A DNA stretch of 43,441 nucleotides, taken from assembly GCA_025449935.1 (NCBI GenBank), contig JANWIJ010000109.1:1-43441 (forward strand). The letters are read 5' to 3'. The position numbers and the translations under genes are program-made. The DNA is from Chitinophagaceae bacterium. Lineage in GTDB: Bacteria; Bacteroidota; Bacteroidia; Chitinophagales; Chitinophagaceae. The notes below the pieces were generated by a model, which made no database searches, was not told where the DNA came from, and saw only the letters and a program-made list of their open reading frames with translations. Below are positions 1 through 7,601 of this stretch, one piece after another; position 1 is the stretch's first letter; every line of letters starts with the position of its first letter.

Positions 1-1213
1 AAACGGAGGATGAATTATTCCGGTAATACAAAGATGGAAAACTGTCATACAGGGCAAACTCCGGGATGAACATTTCAAAGTCAGGTTTTATGATCGTATT
101 GGTGCGGTTGGGAACAAATCTTTTTACCGCCTGCGTATAGTTTCCTTCCCTGCTGAGACTATCATCATGCTGCAGCATAAAATTTATCTCCGAAGTATTT
201 CCGTTCGCATCCCTCACTTCAATCCTTACGGCATGAAGAGCGGTATCATTCAGCATAATTACCCCATCCCCCCGGGTTTGTTTATAAACAGATCCCCTGT
301 CCCCCGGCATTATTGAAAGATGCTGAAGGTATACGCCCCCCTTGTAGTCATGCCTGTAATCAATGTGGGCATTCATATAAAGTGTCTCTTCGTATGCAAT
401 GCTGTCCAGTATGAATTTTAACCGGGACTCCCCGTCCAGGAAAAGTTCAGCTGAAAAAATTCCGTTGGGGCTTCCGCCCCCGTTCACTTTATCCTGGGCC
501 TGGATGGCAAAACTTAGCTGGTTAAGGCCCGTTCGAAGGACGGGCTGTTTTGGAATAATATAACCGCTATCCGTTTTTTTTAAAGAAAATATCTGGGGGC
601 TTTGTTCATACACACTTTTACTCCGGTCATAGGTGGCCAGCCGCAAAATGTCGGGTGGCACATTATCCGCCAGTTGAAATCCAAATAACAGGGGGTTTAG
701 CCTTTTTGATGTTTTGGTATCGAATATTTCAAAGTGCAGATGCGGACCCTGTGACCCCCCGGTGTTTCCGCTAAAAGCTATAAATTTTCCTTTTTGAACC
801 GGGAACTGTTCCCTTGAAGGGTCCAGTTCCAATGCCCAGGACTCCTGCTTATATTGCCGGGCTATTACATATTCTTCCAATTCAGGGTAGAAATCATTGA
901 GGTGACCATATAGAGTAGAAAGACCATTGGGGTGGTTGATAATAATAAATCGTCCAAAACTTTGCGGACGGATCCCGATATGGGAAATATACCCTTCGGC
1001 GGCTGCGTACACCGGCAGGTTTTCCTTTTGATTGGTCCTTATATCCAATCCCATATGCCAGTGATCAGGCCTGAGTTCTCCAAAATTAGCTGACAACTGG
1101 AGCGGTATCCCCAGCGGGTTACGAAAATAATTTTGCGGATAAGGTGATGGTTGTGCCTTGAGATACAACGAAGAGAAAAGCACCAGAGCCAGTAACAGGA
1201 ATCTACACCCCAT
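1..1213 (-). CDS. M23 family metallopeptidase (LytM type), 3' end beyond window
   Basis: Minus-strand frame open from an ATG at 1213 to the left edge of the window, about 404 codons, so the C-terminus is missing. The start MGCRFLLLALVLFSSLYLKA is a signal peptide, so the protein is exported. An M23 domain follows at about residues 35-170, with the two LytM zinc motifs: HMGLD (H-x3-D) inside HWHMGLDI, and HLHFE (H-x-H) after GNTGGSQGP. The family cleaves peptide cross-links of peptidoglycan or acts as a LytM-type envelope factor. Both zinc motifs are intact, so activity is plausible. The residues after the domain look like a beta-rich extension of unknown role. It is divergent from the lipoprotein gene at 1464. 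The family call is firm; the substrate is inferred. Confidence 0.9.
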   Translation of the reverse strand, partial: MGCRFLLLALVLFSSLYLKAQPSPYPQNYFRNPLGIPLQLSANFGELRPDHWHMGLDIRTNQKENLPVYAAAEGYISHIGIRPQSFGRFIIINHPNGLSTLYGHLNDFYPELEEYVIARQYKQESWALELDPSREQFPVQKGKFIAFSGNTGGSQGPHLHFEIFDTKTSKRLNPLLFGFQLADNVPPDILRLATYDRSKSVYEQSPQIFSLKKTDSGYIIPKQPVLRTGLNQLSFAIQAQDKVNGGGSPNGIFSAELFLDGESRLKFILDSIAYEETLYMNAHIDYRHDYKGGVYLQHLSIMPGDRGSVYKQTRGDGVIMLNDTALHAVRIEVRDANGNTSEINFMLQHDDSLSREGNYTQAVKRFVPNRTNTIIKPDFEMFIPEFALYDSFPSLYYRNNSSSV

Positions 1214-1463
1214 ATACAAATTTAAGTAATAGCCTTACGTCATGCCACAAAGAAAATGACAAAATCTGTTTAGGTTTAACGCTGGTCTTATAAATATAAC
1301 TTACTATACTTTACCGGTCATTTCGACCGGGATATCCGGGAAGGAATAAAAAGTTCATCAGTGGCAATCAACCGCCAAACCACAAACCATAAATCATAAA
1401 CAACAAAGATTTTCCTGCTATAGGAAAAGTTGGTTATTGTTCGTATCTTTTTTGCTCTTTTTT
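1214..1463. other. Divergent intergenic region with three small inverted repeats
   Basis: The 250 nt separate the M23 peptidase from the divergent lipoprotein gene. CCGGTC at 1314-1319 pairs with GACCGG at 1325-1330 across a 5-nt loop. It is followed at once by CCGG-GATAT-CCGG, giving two adjacent GC-rich hairpins of REP-like appearance. A third perfect repeat, TTTTCCT (1410-1416) with AGGAAAA (1422-1428), lies just upstream of the lipoprotein gene and could be an operator or a 5' hairpin. No open frame of note is seen. Confidence 0.5.
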
Positions 1464-2057
1464 ATGACACTTAAAAAGCTTCTGTTATCATTACCGCTGG
1501 CTGTTGTATTATATGCCTGTCCCTTCGAATCAACAGTACCGCTGGCCCCTCATCCTGCAGAACCCGTCGATACCACCCTGTTTGGTTACTGGTATGGGAT
1601 TGTGAAGGATGGAAGTGACTATTTTGGTGTCGAAGCGCTGGATATTGAAAAACATTCAGATTCTGTTTACGCTATTACCCGGTATGGAAAAGCGGTAAAG
1701 GGAGATATCATCCTGCCGGATACAGCACATTTTACCGGCTATGTGTCCTATATCGGCGACCAGCGCTTTATGAATATTGAAGGCTCCGTGGTTATTACCA
1801 CCTTAAGAGGAAGGAAACCTCCTGAGATAAAAGTCTATAAAGTATACTATTTATCCAGTATGGGTAGGAGCCATGATACCTTAAGTGTAAAAACAATTGT
1901 GGAGAAATTTTCTCCATCCCGCCAATTCTTTAACAGCCCGGAGAAATTAAAACAGGAGGTAATAGACATGCTGGCCCAGGGTAAAAATATTTTTGATGAT
2001 CTTTATTCGCTTTCTTACCGGAAAATTGCAAAGCCAACGCCGATGAAACCCTTTTAA
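1464..2057 (+). CDS. Small predicted lipoprotein of unknown function
   Basis: The 197-residue protein starts at the ATG at 1464. A longer frame from TTG at 1437 exists, but the ATG places a clean lipoprotein signal (MTLKKLLLSLPLAVVLYAC) at the N-terminus, with lipobox L-Y-A-C and C19 as the expected acylated residue. The mature part is rich in beta-prone and aromatic residues, with an early segment LFGYWYGIVKDGSDYFGVE and a tail rich in lysine. I recognise no domain. It sits 126 nt upstream of carB, which has its own promoter, so the two are probably separate units. The likely location is the cell envelope. Confidence 0.75.
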   Translation: MTLKKLLLSLPLAVVLYACPFESTVPLAPHPAEPVDTTLFGYWYGIVKDGSDYFGVEALDIEKHSDSVYAITRYGKAVKGDIILPDTAHFTGYVSYIGDQRFMNIEGSVVITTLRGRKPPEIKVYKVYYLSSMGRSHDTLSVKTIVEKFSPSRQFFNSPEKLKQEVIDMLAQGKNIFDDLYSLSYRKIAKPTPMKPF

Positions 2058-2082
2058 GGTGGAAAAAAATACAGGTACTATC

Positions 2083-2112
2083 TTTCAAAACCCCTCTATT
2101 CCCTTACTTTTG
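2083..2112 (+). promoter_or_regulatory. Bacteroidota-type promoter of carB
   Basis: The -7 element TACTTTTG at 2105-2112 matches TAnnTTTG exactly. Eighteen nt upstream is TTTC (2083-2086), a weak version of the -33 TTG. The predicted transcript would start near 2119 and give a leader of about 65 nt before the carB ATG. Confidence 0.6.
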
Positions 2113-2183
2113 CGCAATTTGTGCCAGCAAGCTCCCTGTCAGCGTTTATTTTGATGGCTGCCAGCATTATTTAAAAACAAAAG

Positions 2184-5009
2184 ATGCCAAAAGACAATTC
2201 TATCAAGTCGGTGCTGATTATCGGTTCAGGTCCTATCATTATCGGGCAAGCCTGTGAATTTGATTATTCCGGCACACAGGCTGCCCGCAGTTTACGGGAA
2301 GAAGGCATTAAAGTTATCCTCATCAACAGCAACCCCGCCACTATTATGACCGACCCGATGATGTCTGACCGGGTTTACCTGCTTCCCCTTACCGTGGAGA
2401 GTATTGAACAGATACTGCAGGAAAATCAAATTGACGCGGTTTTATCAACGATGGGAGGACAAACCGCTTTGAACCTGGCAAAAGAAGCCGAAGACCTTGG
2501 GATATGGAAACAATACAATGTCCGGTTGATCGGTGTTGACATAAAAGCCATTGATAAGGCCGAAGACAGGGAAAAATTCCGCAAGTGGATGATTGAACTG
2601 GGCGTGAGCGTTGCGCAGGCAAAAACTGCCAATTCATTCCTTGAAGGAAAAGAGTTTGCCCAGGAAATTGGATTTCCGCTGGTGATACGCCCATCCTTTA
2701 CACTGGGTGGTACGGGCGGAAGTTTTGTACATGATAAAGATGAACTGGACGAAGCCCTCAACCGGGGGCTGCAGGCTTCTCCCATCCATGAAGTGTTGGT
2801 TGAAAAGGCAGTATTAGGCTGGAAGGAATTTGAACTGGAGTTGTTGCGGGATGCTGCCGATAATGTTTGTATTATCTGTACAGTAGAGAATTTTGACCCG
2901 ATGGGGATTCACACGGGGGATTCTATTACCGTAGCACCGGCCATGACACTAAGCGATACGGCCATGCAGTTAATGAGGAATACGGCCATAAGGATGATGA
3001 GAGATTTGGGGAATTTTGCGGGAGGCTGCAATGTTCAGTTTGCATTAAACCCGGATACAGAAGAAATTATTGCTATCGAGATCAACCCGAGGGTAAGCCG
3101 TTCATCTGCCCTGGCATCAAAAGCAACCGGGTACCCAATCGCCAAGATCGCCGCAAAACTGGCCATTGGTTACAACCTGGATGAATTGGAGAACCAGATC
3201 ACTAAAACAACTTCAGCCTATTTTGAACCTGCGCTGGATTATGTAATTGTGAAAATACCCCGGTGGAATTTTGATAAATTCAAAGGTGCTAACGATACAC
3301 TGGGTCTTCAAATGAAAAGTGTGGGTGAAGTGATGGGGATTGGAAGAAGTTTTACCGAAGCAGTACAAAAAGCCTGTCAGAGCCTGGAGAATAATGCCAT
3401 AGGGCTGGGTTATTACGGTAAAAGCCTGATGCATACCGATGAATTACTTGAGTACATCAAGGTTCCGAAATGGGATCGCATTTTTCGTATCAAAGATGCA
3501 TTAATGGCCGGCATTTCTGTAGGCACTATTTCCAAAGCCACTAATGGTATTGACCGCTGGTTTCTCTATGAAATACAGAAGATAGTTAACCTGGAAAAAG
3601 AGATTACGAAATATAACCTCGACACCCTTCCTATTGAACTGCTGCGGGAAGCGAAAGTGAATGGCTTTAGTGATGAACAGATCAGCCAGCTCTGCGGGCA
3701 TGGCGATGAAGAAGCGGTATATGCAAAGAGAAAAGCAGCCGGCATAACCCGGGTGTATAAGATGGTAGATACCTGCAGCGCTGAGTTTGAAGCGAAAACG
3801 CCGTACTTCTATTCCACGTTCGAAGGTGGCAACGACAATGAAAGTAAAGTTTCGGATAAAAAGAAGGTTATCGTTCTTGGCTCCGGCCCCAACCGTATCG
3901 GACAGGGTATTGAATTTGACTATTGTTGTGTACATGGTTTGCTCGCGGTTAAGGAGTGCGGGTACGAGGCAATTATGATCAACTGCAATCCCGAAACCGT
4001 CTCTACCGACTTTGATGTAGCTGATAAACTATACTTCGAACCGGTTTACTGGGAACATGTATGGGAGATCATCGAACACGAAAAACCTTATGGGGTAATT
4101 GTACAGCTGGGTGGCCAGACCGCTTTGAAGATGGCGGAAAAACTGCACCAAAAGGGAATCAGGATCATCGGAACTTCCTTTGACAATATGGATATTGCCG
4201 AGGACCGGGGTCGTTTTAGCGACAGGCTCAAGCAGCTGGACATTCCTTACCCGGATTATGGAACCGCACATGATGTGGATGAAGCGATCAAAGTGGCAAA
4301 CAAGGTAGGCTACCCGGTATTGGTCCGTCCTTCCTATGTATTGGGTGGACAAAGAATGAGAATTGTACTGAATGATGATGAAGTGGAAAAAGCAGTCATC
4401 AGCCTGCTGAAACATATCCCTGGTAATAAAATATTGGTTGATCATTTCCTTGACCGTTGCCAGGAAGCAGAAATAGATGCGATCTGTGATGGGGAAAAAT
4501 TCCATGTAATGGGTATCATGGAACATATTGAGCCGGCGGGTATTCACAGCGGCGACAGCAACGCGGTTCTGCCTGCGTTCAATCTCACCCCGCTGGAAAT
4601 CCAGGATATGGTGGATTATGCCAAAAAGATTGCCCTGGAATTAAATGTAATCGGGCTGATCAATATCCAGTTTGCCATAAAAGATGGTAAAGTATATGTG
4701 ATCGAAGCCAATCCAAGAGCTTCCAGAACGACTCCGTTTATAGCAAAAGCATACCAGAAGCCTTACCTGAACTATGCAACCAAAGTAATGCTGGGAGAAA
4801 TTAAAGTACCCGATATTCCCGAAGAGAAGATCCTGGATGGCTTTGCAATCAAGGAGCCTGTTTTCAGTTTTAATAAATTCCCCAATGTAAATAAGGAACT
4901 GGGCCCTGAAATGAAATCAACGGGTGAAGCAATCCGGTTTATTAAAAACCTGCGGGATCCCTACTTCCGGCAATTATACAAAGACCGGAGCATGTACCTG
5001 AGCAAGTAA
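2184..5009 (+). CDS. carB: Carbamoyl-phosphate synthase large subunit, lacking the MGS regulatory domain
   Basis: CarB makes carbamoyl phosphate from bicarbonate, ATP and ammonia delivered by CarA, for pyrimidine and arginine synthesis in the cytoplasm. The 941 residues contain the two homologous halves: a first carboxyphosphate ATP-grasp unit from about residue 8 (VLIIGSGPIIIGQACEFDYS) to 400, a linker/oligomerisation region to about 550, and a second ATP-grasp unit starting with VIVLGSGPNRIGQGIEFDY. Glycine-rich ATP-binding stretches (SFTLGGTGGSF and SYVLGGQRMRI) are present in both. The E. coli protein has about 1073 residues. This one stops right after the second ATP-grasp (GPEMKSTGEAIRFIKN), so the C-terminal MGS domain that binds UMP, IMP and ornithine is absent. 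No carA lies nearby. Confidence 0.97.
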   Translation: MPKDNSIKSVLIIGSGPIIIGQACEFDYSGTQAARSLREEGIKVILINSNPATIMTDPMMSDRVYLLPLTVESIEQILQENQIDAVLSTMGGQTALNLAKEAEDLGIWKQYNVRLIGVDIKAIDKAEDREKFRKWMIELGVSVAQAKTANSFLEGKEFAQEIGFPLVIRPSFTLGGTGGSFVHDKDELDEALNRGLQASPIHEVLVEKAVLGWKEFELELLRDAADNVCIICTVENFDPMGIHTGDSITVAPAMTLSDTAMQLMRNTAIRMMRDLGNFAGGCNVQFALNPDTEEIIAIEINPRVSRSSALASKATGYPIAKIAAKLAIGYNLDELENQITKTTSAYFEPALDYVIVKIPRWNFDKFKGANDTLGLQMKSVGEVMGIGRSFTEAVQKACQSLENNAIGLGYYGKSLMHTDELLEYIKVPKWDRIFRIKDALMAGISVGTISKATNGIDRWFLYEIQKIVNLEKEITKYNLDTLPIELLREAKVNGFSDEQISQLCGHGDEEAVYAKRKAAGITRVYKMVDTCSAEFEAKTPYFYSTFEGGNDNESKVSDKKKVIVLGSGPNRIGQGIEFDYCCVHGLLAVKECGYEAIMINCNPETVSTDFDVADKLYFEPVYWEHVWEIIEHEKPYGVIVQLGGQTALKMAEKLHQKGIRIIGTSFDNMDIAEDRGRFSDRLKQLDIPYPDYGTAHDVDEAIKVANKVGYPVLVRPSYVLGGQRMRIVLNDDEVEKAVISLLKHIPGNKILVDHFLDRCQEAEIDAICDGEKFHVMGIMEHIEPAGIHSGDSNAVLPAFNLTPLEIQDMVDYAKKIALELNVIGLINIQFAIKDGKVYVIEANPRASRTTPFIAKAYQKPYLNYATKVMLGEIKVPDIPEEKILDGFAIKEPVFSFNKFPNVNKELGPEMKSTGEAIRFIKNLRDPYFRQLYKDRSMYLSK

Positions 5010-5174
5010 AATTATCCATAAATCAGCCGCCGGCCTGTTTGCCGTGTTAGAAGAACACCCCCCCCACTTATCAAAAGCAGCCAAATAATTTTTTTGCAGC
5101 TGGAAGTTTTGCAACGTTTATCGGGAACCGTTAAAACGATATAAGGGGAGATTGTAAAACCCATTATCCGGGTT

Positions 5175-5233
5175 AAATAAAAAAGGAAACCTGCTACCCA
5201 TATTCTATGTTCGAGAATGAGGATAACAGGTTT
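5175..5233 (-). terminator. Hairpin with T-rich tail on the minus strand
   Basis: AAACCTG (5187-5193) pairs with CAGGTTT (5227-5233). Inner pairs are CC with GG (5221-5222) and ATTCT (5202-5206) with AGAAT (5214-5218), closing a 7-nt loop. On the minus strand the 3' arm runs into CCTTTTTTATTT, typical of an intrinsic terminator. On the plus strand only three T follow, so it would be a poor terminator for carB. No minus-strand gene is known upstream, which suggests a small RNA. Confidence 0.45.
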
Positions 5234-5452
5234 AATGGTTAATGGTCTTTGATTAGAACCCGGCAGTTGGTGTTGGTTATGGCTTAAAAACTCTTTTGCT
5301 GACTGCCGGCATAAATGTACTGTCTCATGGAGCGGCCCAGATTTATTATTTGCTTATTAATTCTGTTCATCTGGTAGCCATTTGCTCACATTCATTCACA
5401 TATAATACTGAATATCAATAAATTATAATCTTAATTAAGGTGATGTTATTTG

Positions 5453-5480
5453 TTGCATTATACTTAAACCGCTATCTTTA
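5453..5480 (+). promoter_or_regulatory. Bacteroidota-type promoter of the 5520 gene
   Basis: TTG at 5453-5455, a 17-nt spacer, then TATCTTTA at 5473-5480, which matches TAnnTTTG except for the last base. Transcription would start near 5487, leaving a 33-nt leader to the GTG at 5520. Confidence 0.5.
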
Positions 5481-5519
5481 AACTGATAAGATTTAATAGA
5501 AATACCAAACCTGCTCACC

Positions 5520-7070
5520 GTGAAATCTTCTTCTGACTTTATCTGGCAGCTTATCCATTCGCTAAGCAGCAATGAAAAGCTCTTCTTCAAAAGAAATTTC
5601 CTGAAAGGACATTCAACGGGTAATCGTTTGTACATCAGGTTGTTTAATGCGATTGCCACCCAAAAGACTTATAACGAGGCGGCTATTCTAAAGAAATTTC
5701 ATCCTTCTTTAAACAAGAAGAACATGGCTTCTCAAAAACATTACCTCCAGCGGCAGGTTTGTGATGCCCTTGTGCAGTACGACAGTCGAAATCATACCGG
5801 TCACGATATCTACAACCAGGTGTTGCTGATCCGGGTTTTAAGAAAGAAGGGATTACTGGAAGATGCGCATGCCATCTGGAAAAAAGCCATGGCCAAAGCC
5901 CGGGAAGCTGAATCCTATGCACTGGTAAACCTCCTGAAGACCGAGTTTGAAAAAATGATTCTTTTCAGCAGCCTGCATGCCAGCAATGATGACCTCTATG
6001 CAATTTTTAAGGGTCATATCATCAGTTACAGCGGGTATGCTGAAATGATAACGTTACGGGATATCTACGCCGAAACGGTTTTGCTGAAACGAAAAGCTCA
6101 TTTTGACATTGATAAGGCCCTGAAAGATAAGATAACTGCCATGTTTGAACTGGTGAGCAAAACGGATATGGCGGCCCATGGCAAATCATTTTGGTTCTGT
6201 CATTATTACCAGATGAGTAAAGCCACCTTACTCTATTTACTCAATGATATTCCGGGATCATTAACGCTGTTAAAACAGGTCGTGAATGACTGGAAAAAAA
6301 ATACTTCCTATTTAAAAACGGACGGAGAATATTATATCGAGTTACTCTACATGATAAATTATGCCGGCATCCTGGATGGATCTTATCGGTATGTAACCGA
6401 TGTTTTTAATGATGAGCTGAATGACCAGATCACGGACCCCGCCCAACGGGCCAGTTTTGAAGTCATTAAGTACCTGGCTTTAAACAAGATTTATAATAAA
6501 ACAGCCCGATACGGGGAGGTGGAAAAGCTGGTTCAGTTTATGAAATTACGGTACCGCAAATGGGAGCCCCTGATCAATGCAGACCTGAACAGCACCGTCA
6601 ACATTTCACTGGGTATTGGCTGTTTTGTCCTGGAACAGTACGATGATGCCCTTTATTTTACCAAAAGAGGTATCACCTATTTTAAGGAGGGAACCCGCGA
6701 GGAACATATTGCTGTGGCCCAAATCCTGCTTTTACTGATTACGTATAACCTTAACAATGCCCGGCTGTTTGATGCCCAGCAAAAAACAACTTATACTTAT
6801 TTTTATAAGCGAAAGAAAAAACACCCTTTTGAAACCGCGCTGGTCCAATGCCTGAGCCGCACCTTTTATATGAAAGAGAAAAAAAATAAGATAGAAGCCT
6901 ACAAAAAAACGGTGGCCGTATTAGAAAAAAATAAAAATGACACGGTACAACAAATGGCTTTCAGCATTTTTAATTATGCCGGCTGGCTGATCAGCCAGGT
7001 ACAACGAACCAGTTACCGGGATTATGTGGCAAAAACCGTAAAAGAGAAAAAAATAACTGAATTATATTAA
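5520..7070 (+). CDS. Helical-repeat protein of unknown function
   Basis: The 516-residue frame begins at GTG 5520; no ATG is available close to the start (MKSSSDFIWQLIHSLSSNEK). No signal peptide or membrane segment is evident, so it is probably cytoplasmic. The sequence is almost entirely alpha-helical, with leucine, tyrosine and lysine at spacings that suggest degenerate TPR-like helical hairpins from about residue 90 onward. I see no catalytic motif. It ends 3 nt before the DinB-fold gene and is very likely cotranscribed with it. An adaptor or scaffold role is possible but unproven. Confidence 0.75.
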   Translation: MKSSSDFIWQLIHSLSSNEKLFFKRNFLKGHSTGNRLYIRLFNAIATQKTYNEAAILKKFHPSLNKKNMASQKHYLQRQVCDALVQYDSRNHTGHDIYNQVLLIRVLRKKGLLEDAHAIWKKAMAKAREAESYALVNLLKTEFEKMILFSSLHASNDDLYAIFKGHIISYSGYAEMITLRDIYAETVLLKRKAHFDIDKALKDKITAMFELVSKTDMAAHGKSFWFCHYYQMSKATLLYLLNDIPGSLTLLKQVVNDWKKNTSYLKTDGEYYIELLYMINYAGILDGSYRYVTDVFNDELNDQITDPAQRASFEVIKYLALNKIYNKTARYGEVEKLVQFMKLRYRKWEPLINADLNSTVNISLGIGCFVLEQYDDALYFTKRGITYFKEGTREEHIAVAQILLLLITYNLNNARLFDAQQKTTYTYFYKRKKKHPFETALVQCLSRTFYMKEKKNKIEAYKKTVAVLEKNKNDTVQQMAFSIFNYAGWLISQVQRTSYRDYVAKTVKEKKITELY

Positions 7071-7073
7071 GAC

Positions 7074-7553
7074 ATGGCTAAAAAAACAGAAGTTCAGTCA
7101 ATCACTGCATCCTTTGACAATATATTATCAGGGCAACCCTGGTTTGGCCGTGCGGTGTATAAAATTTTGGAAGAAGTTGACCCTGCCAGGGCGTTTATCA
7201 AACCAAACAATACCGGACATTCATTATGCGAGTTGCTCTGGCATATGATAACCTGGGCGGAGTTTACATTAAACCGGGTAAAGGGGGATACAGAAAATGA
7301 CCTGGCTGCTTCGGAAAGCCTCGACTGGCGGGTCATGGATCCAAAGCAACATAGCTGGAAAAAAGGAATAAAAGAATTCCAGGATATTCACAAAAAGATT
7401 GTTCAACTACTAAAGAAAAAAGATGACAACTGGCTCAATGAAAAAGTTGATTACCGGAAATATAATTTTCGCTTTTTACTGGAAGGATTGATACAACATG
7501 ATATATACCACCTTGGGCAGATCGCTTACATAAATAAGTTGCTTCCAGAATAA
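7074..7553 (+). CDS. DinB-fold family protein
   Basis: The 159-residue protein has the four-helix DinB/YfiT layout: a first histidine in GHSLCELLWHMITWAE and a C-terminal H-x3-H in HDIYHLGQI, together the usual three-histidine metal site. Family members include thiol transferases that use bacillithiol or similar cofactors and many uncharacterised damage-inducible proteins, so the reaction cannot be named. It starts 3 nt after the helical-repeat gene and ends 48 nt before comEC, so it is the second gene of a short operon. No signal peptide; cytoplasmic. Confidence 0.85.
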   Translation: MAKKTEVQSITASFDNILSGQPWFGRAVYKILEEVDPARAFIKPNNTGHSLCELLWHMITWAEFTLNRVKGDTENDLAASESLDWRVMDPKQHSWKKGIKEFQDIHKKIVQLLKKKDDNWLNEKVDYRKYNFRFLLEGLIQHDIYHLGQIAYINKLLPE

Positions 7554-7601
7554 CCTAAAAATGGTATTGTCGCTTGTAGTCCGTTTTAGTACCTTTTCAT
7601 C

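Larger units (their letters stand above)
5010..5519. other. Gene-free stretch with hairpins; possible minus-strand small RNA
   Basis: No credible coding frame is seen in these 510 nt. AACCC (5158-5162) pairs with GGGTT (5170-5174). A longer imperfect hairpin spans 5187-5233. CCGGCAGT (5260-5267) pairs with ACTGCCGG (5302-5309) across 34 nt. Read on the minus strand, the 5187-5233 hairpin is followed by a T-rich run, as in an intrinsic terminator. The promoter of the next gene lies at 5453-5480. Confidence 0.45.

Noticed and set aside
4029-4547. 172-codon open frame antisense to carB
   Set aside because: It lies entirely within the strongly conserved carB sequence, has no recognisable domain, and is best explained as a shadow frame.
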